Assembly: GCA_017990495.1 (NCBI GenBank)
Contig: JAGNNV010000009.1
Location: forward strand, 1 to 38,239
Direction: 5' to 3'
From: Vicinamibacteria bacterium
Lineage (GTDB): Bacteria; Acidobacteriota; Vicinamibacteria; Fen-336; JAGNNV01
Length of the DNA stretch: 38,239 bases
Position numbers and translations under genes: made by a program. This document shows positions 32,836-38,239 of the stretch, piece after piece (position 1 is the stretch's first letter; each line of letters opens with the position of its first letter). Under the pieces are notes generated by a model. That model did no database searches. It saw only the letters and a list, made by a program, of their open reading frames with translations, and was not told the DNA's origin.

Positions 32836-32997
32836 ATGGAAGAACTTCAAGAGCGCGTGACGCGCATGCTGGAGACGCTCACGTTCGAGCAGCTCGAAAT
32901 GGTCATCAAGTACGCGGAGAGCCTGAACCGTCAAGCGGGGCAGGCCTTCGAGAACGAACTGGTCGTGCTGCTCGAGGACGAAATCTCCGCAGCCTGA
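32836..32997 (+). CDS. Small acidic helical protein of unknown function
   Basis: A 53-aa frame, MEELQERVTRMLETLTFEQL, then EMVIKYAESLNRQAGQAFEN and ELVVLLEDEISAA, ends at TGA 32995-32997. It is predicted helical and strongly acidic, with no cysteines or membrane segment. GGGAG lies about 13 bases before the ATG, which is a long spacing. A strong terminator follows 28 bases downstream, so the ORF closes the nrdJ transcript. The clean frame, amphipathic pattern and position argue for a real gene. I do not recognise a family. Confidence 0.55.
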   Translation: MEELQERVTRMLETLTFEQLEMVIKYAESLNRQAGQAFENELVVLLEDEISAA

Positions 32998-33024
32998 ACT
33001 TGAAATCCCCAAGGCGTCGCGGAG

Positions 33025-33057
33025 GCCCCAAGGAACAACCCTTGGGGCTTTCTCGTT
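33025..33057 (+). terminator. Rho-independent terminator after nrdJ and the 53-aa ORF
   Basis: GCCCCAAGG (33025-33033) pairs perfectly with CCTTGGGGC (33040-33048) around AACAAC, followed by TTTCTCGTT. It separates the nrdJ unit from the ABC exporter cassette that starts 21 bases later. Confidence 0.85.
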
Positions 33058-33078
33058 AGGGCCAGTGGACCCCCCACC

Positions 33079-33999
33079 ATGACCGAGACCCTCGTCGAAT
33101 TCGAAGCCCTGACCGTACGGTACGGGTCCCGGGTGGCCCTCGACGCCGCCACCGGGCGATTCACCCGCGGCGCCACGGGGCTGCTGGGCCCAAACGGGGC
33201 CGGGAAAACCACGCTGCTCAAGGCCCTGCTCGGCTTCCTCCAGCCCTCTTCGGGCCGCCTTCAGGCTTTCGGCCTCTCGCCCGCGGTCGCCCCCCTCGAG
33301 GTTCGCAGGCGCATCGGGTACATGCCCGAGGTCGACGCCTATCTTCCCGACCTCACCGCGGTGCAGACCGTGGCCTTCGCCGGTGAACTCTCGGGCCTTC
33401 CGCAGAGCGAGTCCATGCGCCGCGCCCATGAGGTGCTTCAGTTCGTGGGTCTTGGCGAAGAGCGCTACCGCAAAGTGGAAACGTACTCCACGGGCATGAA
33501 GCAGAAGGCCAAACTCGCCACCGCCCTCGTGCATGATCCCGAAATCGTGTTGCTCGACGAGCCCACCAACGGTCTCGACCCGGCGGGACGCGAGGAGATG
33601 CTCCATCTGATCGGCGACATCGTCACCCTGCGCGGCCTCTCCGTGGTGCTTTGCTCCCACCTCCTCCGCGACGTCGAGAAGGTGTGCGAGAACATCCTCG
33701 TGATCTCCGGTGGAGCCATCCGCACCCAGGGACGGGTCGTAGACCTCAAGAAACTCGACCGCGACGTGTACGTGGTTCGGGTCAAGGCTGAAACCGAGAA
33801 GTTCATTGCCGCGGTGAAGGAACGGGGGGGCGACGCCCACCCCGACCTCGAGTCGTGGCGCGTCTCCCTGCCCGAGGGCGCCACCGTGAACTGGATCTTC
33901 GAAACCGCCGCCACCAGCGGAACCCAGATCCGGCACCTGCGCAAGGCCGAGGACACCCTCGAAGAGATCTTCCTTCGGGCCACGAGTCACGCGGCATGA
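33079..33999 (+). CDS. ABC transporter ATP-binding protein (first of pair)
   Basis: A 306-aa ATPase of the drug/natural-product/antibiotic exporter type. Walker A is GPNGAGKT (37-44), the signature is YSTGMKQK (136-143; a variant of LSGGQ), and Walker B is IVLLDEP (156-162) followed by TNGLDP. HLLRDVEKVC supplies the switch His region. An extra C-terminal domain of about 85 residues (VVRVKAETEKFIAAVKERGG) is usual in this group. Its stop overlaps the permease ATG (ATGA). It heads a four-gene cassette of alternating ATPase and permease genes. Confidence 0.93.
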   Translation: MTETLVEFEALTVRYGSRVALDAATGRFTRGATGLLGPNGAGKTTLLKALLGFLQPSSGRLQAFGLSPAVAPLEVRRRIGYMPEVDAYLPDLTAVQTVAFAGELSGLPQSESMRRAHEVLQFVGLGEERYRKVETYSTGMKQKAKLATALVHDPEIVLLDEPTNGLDPAGREEMLHLIGDIVTLRGLSVVLCSHLLRDVEKVCENILVISGGAIRTQGRVVDLKKLDRDVYVVRVKAETEKFIAAVKERGGDAHPDLESWRVSLPEGATVNWIFETAATSGTQIRHLRKAEDTLEEIFLRATSHAA

Positions 34000-34856
34000 G
34001 TTCCACCCAGATCTACGAGCAGCACTACCGCAGGCTCGACGCCTCGATTCCCCTGCGTAGCCATCGCTGGGTCCCGATCGCCCGCGAGGGTTTGAAGGCG
34101 CTGGTGAGCTTCCGGGCCTACCTGGCGCTCATCGCCATTGCCTGGCTGCCCGTCTTCTTCCGACTGGCTCAGGTGTATTTCACCACTCGTTTCCCCGAGG
34201 CGCGGCGCGTCGTGCCGGTGGACGACAAACTCTTCTTCGATTTCCTCAGCCAGCAGACCCCGTGGATGCTGCTCATGTCCGCCTACGCGGGCGCCGGTCT
34301 CATAGCGAACGACATGCGGACGGGCGGACTCTTGCTCTACCTGTCGCGCCCTCTCACCCTCGTTGACTACATCTTCGGCAAGGTCTCGATCGTTTTCGCC
34401 TCACTTTCCATGGTCACTCTGGTCCCGGGTCTGGCCCTCTTCTTCGGAGCCCGATCCCTGGCACCCGAGGTGCTCGGCGATCTGTCGCACCTCCTGCTTG
34501 TCCCCAAGATCGTGGTCTATTCGCTGGTGATGATCCTGCCCGCCACCGGTCTGGTCCTCGTGATGTCGGCTCTCGCTCGCAATCCCCGATTCGCGGGACT
34601 CGGCTTCTTCTTCATTTTTGTCGGCAGCTCGGTGGCCCACGCCATTGCGTGGCGCGCCACCCGCAGTTCGTACGCCGGGTTGATCTCCGTCCAGGCCACT
34701 CTGCGCCGGGCGGGCGAGGCCATTTTCGGGGTCAAGCCCTCGCGCATGACCGCCGAGCTGCCTCCCGAAGCCGCCTTCGTGGTCCTGGCCGTCCTCGTCA
34801 TCGGCTGTCTCTGGGTCCTCAAGACGCGCGTGCGCGCGGTGGAGATCGTGAAGTGA
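33996..34856 (+). CDS. ABC-2 type permease (first of pair)
   Basis: A 286-aa membrane protein starting MSSTQIYEQHYRRLDASIPL, with about six hydrophobic helices, beginning with AYLALIAIAWLPVFFRLAQV. The NDMRTGGLLLYLSRPLTLVDY segment after the second helix is the usual ABC-2/NosY-type coupling motif. ATG 33996 overlaps the ATPase stop by 4 bases and the last codons overlap the next GTG by 4 bases. It is a likely partner of the first ATPase. The exported substrate is unknown. Confidence 0.88.
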   Translation: MSSTQIYEQHYRRLDASIPLRSHRWVPIAREGLKALVSFRAYLALIAIAWLPVFFRLAQVYFTTRFPEARRVVPVDDKLFFDFLSQQTPWMLLMSAYAGAGLIANDMRTGGLLLYLSRPLTLVDYIFGKVSIVFASLSMVTLVPGLALFFGARSLAPEVLGDLSHLLLVPKIVVYSLVMILPATGLVLVMSALARNPRFAGLGFFFIFVGSSVAHAIAWRATRSSYAGLISVQATLRRAGEAIFGVKPSRMTAELPPEAAFVVLAVLVIGCLWVLKTRVRAVEIVK

Positions 34857-35773
34857 CGCCGCGGGTTGTCTTCAAGAAGGCCTCGCGCTGGTACGGCCCG
34901 GTGATGGCCTTGAACGACGTGAGCTTCGAGCTGGGTCCCGGTGTTTATGGCCTGCTCGGACCGAACGGCGCGGGGAAGAGTTCGCTCCTGAAGATGGCCA
35001 GCGGTCAGCTGCGCCCAAGCCAGGGCACGGTCGAACTCCTCGGCCGCCCCGCCTTCGGTTCGCCCGAAGTGTTCCACGCGGTCGGGCTGTGCTCCGACAC
35101 CGATGCGATGTTCGAGGACTTCACCGGACTTCAGTTCGTGAGTTCCCTGCTCTCGCTCAACGGTTTCGACCGCGCCCAGGCCCACAAACTCGCGACCGAG
35201 GCCATCGAGATCGTCGATCTCAAGGACGCCATGCATCGGCGGGTGGGCGGCTACAGCAAGGGCATGCGCCAGAGGATCAAGCTGGCCCAGGCCCTCGCGC
35301 ATCAGCCCGAGGTGCTTTTCCTCGATGAGCCGCTCACCGGCATGGATCCCCAGAACCGCAAGCGGATCTCCGATCTCATGAAGCGGCTCGGCGACGAGGG
35401 TCGCACCGTCCTCGTCTCCACCCACATCCTTCACGAGCTGGAACAGGTCACGCGTCGGGTGCTCCTCATCCACAACGGCCGCGTCCTCGCCGAGGGCGAT
35501 CTGGGCGAAATCCGCGATCTGCTCGACCGCCATCCCCGATCGGTGCGCATCAAGGCGAAGGACACCCGCGGCCTTGCCCGCGAACTGGTCACCCTGCCCG
35601 ATCTTGTCTCCCTGAACCTCGAAGACGCCACCCAGAACCTGCTCGCCGAAATCCGGAAACCCGACGCCTTCTTCACCAAGGTCCAGGAAGTGTCCGCGAC
35701 CTATGGTGTCGAAGAGATGTGGGTCACCGATGAGAACCTCGAATCCGTCTTCTCCTATCTGGTGAGCAAGTGA
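34853..35773 (+). CDS. ABC transporter ATP-binding protein (second of pair)
   Basis: A 306-aa ATPase read from GTG 34853, which overlaps the previous stop (GTGA). Walker A is GPNGAGKS (36-43), then YSKGMRQRIKLAQALAHQP as signature region, VLFLDEPLTGMDP as Walker B, and STHILHELEQ as His switch. It has the same length as the first ATPase but clearly different sequence, so the pair arose by old duplication rather than recent copying. It probably serves the following permease, or pairs with the first ATPase as a heterodimer. Confidence 0.93.
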   Translation: MTPRVVFKKASRWYGPVMALNDVSFELGPGVYGLLGPNGAGKSSLLKMASGQLRPSQGTVELLGRPAFGSPEVFHAVGLCSDTDAMFEDFTGLQFVSSLLSLNGFDRAQAHKLATEAIEIVDLKDAMHRRVGGYSKGMRQRIKLAQALAHQPEVLFLDEPLTGMDPQNRKRISDLMKRLGDEGRTVLVSTHILHELEQVTRRVLLIHNGRVLAEGDLGEIRDLLDRHPRSVRIKAKDTRGLARELVTLPDLVSLNLEDATQNLLAEIRKPDAFFTKVQEVSATYGVEEMWVTDENLESVFSYLVSK

Positions 35774-36579
35774 GCAACGAAAGCACCCCCCTCGCCATCC
35801 GCCCGACCTGGCCGGGCGCTCGCGACGTTTTCGCCATCTCCATCGAGCGCATGTTGCCGAGGCCCCGCAGCTTCTGGGTCTTCCTGCTCCTCGCTCTTCC
35901 CGTCCTTTTGGCTGTCCTCCTGAGGATCTACCCGCCCAAGGGGCTGCCGCTCACGGGCTTCGAGCTGTACGGGGTCGTGGTGGCGCTCTTCTTCGTCCGC
36001 AACCTGCTGCCCCTGGTGGCCCTGCTGTTCGGCTCGGCGCTCATCTCCGACGCGGTGGACTCCAAGACACTCACCTACTTCCTGACCCGGCCGGTGTCTC
36101 GGCTCTCGATCTTCCTGGGCGAGTTCATGGCCTATCTCGTCACCGTCCTCACCCTCACCGTGCCCTGCGTGGTCCTCACCTACCTGGTCCTGTGCGTGGG
36201 GACGCCCCAGGGCGCGGGCTTCGGGGCTGCCGACCTCGTGCGCGACCTCGGAGCCTGCGCGCTCACCTTGTTCACCTACGGGGCGGTCTTCGCCCTCCTT
36301 GGGGTCAGTCTGAAGCGGCCTCTCATCCCCGGTCTGCTCTTCCTGTTCGTCTGGGAGGGCTTTGTGGCGAACTTCCCCGGTGACGCCCCCAACTACACCC
36401 TGAGCGCCTATGCGCGGTCGCTGATCCGACACCGCCCGTCCGAAGAGGGCCTGGCCGAACTCTTCTCCAAGTTCTTCGGCGTGGGGGAGTCCGTATTAAC
36501 CCTTGGAATCGTTGGGGTTATCGCGCTGGCGCTGGCAATATGGATCTTTTCCCGACGAGAGTACGTTATCTCCTCATGA
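35770..36579 (+). CDS. ABC-2 type permease (second of pair)
   Basis: A 269-aa membrane protein read from GTG 35770, overlapping the second ATPase stop by 4 bases. It has about six helices, starting with SFWVFLLLALPVLLAVLLRI. SALISDAVDSKTLTYFLTRP is the ABC-2 coupling region, similar in plan to the first permease. It closes the cassette with IFSRREYVISS. The substrate is unknown; a secreted 345-aa protein is encoded 69 bases downstream. Confidence 0.87.
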   Translation: MSNESTPLAIRPTWPGARDVFAISIERMLPRPRSFWVFLLLALPVLLAVLLRIYPPKGLPLTGFELYGVVVALFFVRNLLPLVALLFGSALISDAVDSKTLTYFLTRPVSRLSIFLGEFMAYLVTVLTLTVPCVVLTYLVLCVGTPQGAGFGAADLVRDLGACALTLFTYGAVFALLGVSLKRPLIPGLLFLFVWEGFVANFPGDAPNYTLSAYARSLIRHRPSEEGLAELFSKFFGVGESVLTLGIVGVIALALAIWIFSRREYVISS

Positions 36580-36648
36580 GCGCATAGGTTGGCCCGTCCG
36601 GGTCGCCCGTGCCAGAGTAGACGCCTTCATCAAAGGGAGTAGCACCAC

Positions 36649-37686
36649 ATGAATCGTTCTCGCCGCCTGATCTTCTCCGCCGCCGCCATCTCCGTCCTCG
36701 GTATCGGTTTCGCGTTCTCCACTCAACTCACCGGCACGGCTCGCGCCGCGGTCGGACCGGTTCCCCCCGAGGCCCTCGCCCTTCCCGCCGACAGTTCGGT
36801 GGTGATGGGTTTTGACGTGCGCGCCCTGACCAACTCGCAGTTCTACGCGCGCTTCGGCCAGGAAGGCCAGCCCGGCCGGGTCGAAGCTCTCGAAGAGATC
36901 GAGCGCAAGACCGGCCTCAATCCCGAACGCGACATCGACACCGTGGTGGTGGCGATCCGCGCCAAGGCCGCTGGGCCCAAGGCCGAAGGCGACCACAAAC
37001 ATGGCAGCGATAACGCGCTTGTGTTCGTGACCGGTCGCTTCGACGCGGCCCGCCTCGAAGCCTCCATCCCGGCCTCGGGCAAGGCCACCCAGGAGCGCCG
37101 TGACGGCGTCACCATCTATCGCGAGGCCACCGGCAAGTCGACGGGCGTGGTCGCGCTGCTCGACGCTGGCATCCTTGTCGCCGGCGACTCGGCTTCGGTC
37201 GAGAGCTTCCTCACCAACCGTCAGACCGGCCATGGTCTGCGCGACAGCAAGGAACTTGTGGCCCTGCTCGAGCGCGTCGAGCCCGGCTCAACTTTCTGGG
37301 CGGTGGGCGGACCCTCGGTGCTCTCCCGCATGACCTCGGAGGTGGGCGGCGCGGCCGCGAACCTTCCCGCGATCAAGCAGGTTGTGGCCTACGGTCACCT
37401 CGATCCCGAAGTGGGCATGACCGCCACCGCGGAAGCGGCCGACGCGAAGTCCGCCGCGAAGATCGCCGACGTCCTCCGCGGGTTCTCCGCCATGCTCTCC
37501 CTCCAGGCCGGACAGAAGGCGGAGCTCGCCCAGATCGCCGACTCGATCTCGGTCGCCACCGAGGACGACAAGGTTCACGTGAAGGCCACCATCACCCACG
37601 ACCTTATCGACTCCCTCAAGAAATCCGTCGGCCCGGGCGCCCAGCACAAGGGCCGCAAGGTCGCCGAAGAGATCGAGATCAACTAA
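36649..37686 (+). CDS. Secreted protein of unknown function
   Basis: A 345-aa protein with a twin-basic N-terminus and hydrophobic core (MNRSRRLIFSAAAISVLGIG), probably cleaved near ARA-AVG. The mature chain begins LPADSSVVMGFDVRALTNSQ and alternates alpha/beta elements (DTVVVAIRAK, ALVFVTGRFD, GVVALLDAGILVAGDSASVE). The theme 'protein value as obstacle, not inhibitor' does not apply; no catalytic motif is visible and I do not recognise the family. AAGGGAG lies 9 bases before the ATG. It has its own strong terminator and lies 69 bases after the ABC cassette, so it may be a separate unit. Confidence 0.75.
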   Translation: MNRSRRLIFSAAAISVLGIGFAFSTQLTGTARAAVGPVPPEALALPADSSVVMGFDVRALTNSQFYARFGQEGQPGRVEALEEIERKTGLNPERDIDTVVVAIRAKAAGPKAEGDHKHGSDNALVFVTGRFDAARLEASIPASGKATQERRDGVTIYREATGKSTGVVALLDAGILVAGDSASVESFLTNRQTGHGLRDSKELVALLERVEPGSTFWAVGGPSVLSRMTSEVGGAAANLPAIKQVVAYGHLDPEVGMTATAEAADAKSAAKIADVLRGFSAMLSLQAGQKAELAQIADSISVATEDDKVHVKATITHDLIDSLKKSVGPGAQHKGRKVAEEIEIN

Positions 37687-37694
37687 GCGCGCTC

Positions 37695-37745
37695 ACGTCC
37701 CTCGGGACGTCGTGCGAAGGCCCCGCTTCGGCGGGGCCTTTCCTT
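37695..37745 (+). terminator. Strong Rho-independent terminator with upstream hairpin
   Basis: AAGGCCCCGC (37717-37726) pairs perfectly with GCGGGGCCTT (37731-37740) around the stable TTCG tetraloop and is followed by TCCTTTG. A smaller hairpin, ACGTCC-CTCG-GGACGT (37695-37710), precedes it. It ends the secreted protein transcript. Confidence 0.85.
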
Positions 37746-37764
37746 TGTCCCGTATTCTTGGCTG

Positions 37765-38239
37765 GTGAACGCTCCCCCGGAACGGCTCGATGTGCGCGTA
37801 GCCCGGGAGTTCGGCCTCTCGAGGCGCAAGGCCCAGGACGTCATCGCCGCGGGCCAGGTGGATGCCGACGGCCGGAGAGTGCGGGATGGGGGCTTCCGGG
37901 TCAGCACCGGGCAGGCCGTGGCGTATCACCCGAACCGCCGCCGCGAGGAGGCCATCCGCCTGTCCCTCCCCGTCGCCCATCAGGACGAACAACTTGTGGT
38001 GGTGGACAAACCTGCCGGACTGCTCACCGTCCCGACCGATGGCGGATCCAGCGACGACAGCGTCCTGAGCCGGCTTCGCGCCGACCTCACGAGGGTGCGG
38101 GGTCCGCGGGCGTACGTGGGCGCACTGCATCGCCTTGATCGGGGCACCTCGGGCCTCGTCGCCCTCGCCTTATCGAAGGAATGCCACGCCGCGGGTCGCG
38201 CGGCCTTCCGGGATCACGCTTTTCTACGTCGCTATCACG
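37765..38239 (+). CDS. RluA-family pseudouridine synthase, N-terminal part (cut by window edge)
   Basis: The frame opens at GTG 37765 and runs off the right edge after 158 codons. The N-terminus is an S4 RNA-binding domain (ERLDVRVAREFGLSRRKAQD, then VIAAGQVDADGRRV). The catalytic domain begins at VAHQDEQLVVVDKPAGLLTV. The motif ALHRLDRGTSGLV contains the catalytic Asp of the RluA family in HRLDxxTSG. These enzymes isomerise uridines in rRNA or tRNA; the specific target cannot be read from the part seen. The strong terminator just upstream makes it the first gene of a new unit. Confidence 0.9.
   Translation, partial: MNAPPERLDVRVAREFGLSRRKAQDVIAAGQVDADGRRVRDGGFRVSTGQAVAYHPNRRREEAIRLSLPVAHQDEQLVVVDKPAGLLTVPTDGGSSDDSVLSRLRADLTRVRGPRAYVGALHRLDRGTSGLVALALSKECHAAGRAAFRDHAFLRRYH

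Overview
The window is GC-rich, gene-dense bacterial chromosome and most likely comes from an Acidobacteriota genome. The strongest clue is a pair of two-module FtsX/MacB-type permeases (7657-10158 and 10359-12797) of the kind called acidobacterial duplicated orphan permeases (ADOP). A PknB-type kinase with a periplasmic tail, futalosine-pathway menaquinone genes and a B12-dependent ribonucleotide reductase fit that assignment. I cannot resolve the class. I saw no rRNA, tRNA, CRISPR array, insertion sequence or prophage gene.

Layout. 1-846 (-) is the N-terminal part of methylmalonyl-CoA mutase, cut by the window edge. 942-1562 (+) is a PuuD-like membrane domain. 1588-6273 is a minus-strand run read as: secreted protein, LysW-like zinc ribbon (TTG start), TatA, Pal, Ser/Thr kinase, a 4 x 38 bp tandem repeat, and a secreted Cys-rich protein. 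6360-7625 (+) is an APC permease. 7657-12797 holds the two divergent ADOP permeases. 12831-18954 (-) is a tight operon read as: 46-aa membrane peptide, Na+ symporter, fumarase-superfamily lyase, TldD, TldE. 19051-21580 (+) is a pilus-linked cluster: small conserved protein, ThiS-like carrier, PilT ATPase, zinc-ribbon/receiver-like protein. 21621-26419 (-) reads nadE, receiver-like/PilZ protein, glgP, with the last two overlapping. 26515-27423 (+) is a secreted TPR protein. 27457-29353 (-) is mqnA-mqnC.

29354-29938 is the only long gene-free stretch. It is AT-richer than its surroundings and carries a promoter and a NrdR-box-like palindrome ahead of nrdJ (29939-32779, +). Then come a 53-aa ORF and a strong terminator, a four-gene translationally coupled ABC exporter cassette (33079-36579), a secreted 345-aa protein with a strong terminator, and the start of an RluA-family pseudouridine synthase cut by the right edge.

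How the genes work together. Respiration and cofactors (MqnA/C, NadE, B12 enzymes), envelope functions (Tat, Pal, kinase, ABC and ADOP permeases) and type IV pilus/c-di-GMP functions (PilT, PilZ) are interleaved. The most suggestive unexplained links are the PilZ-GlgP coupling, the ThiS-like protein in the pilT cluster, the symporter-lyase-TldDE operon with its missed small membrane subunit, and the control region of nrdJ. Functional assignments come from reading motifs; no database search was run.
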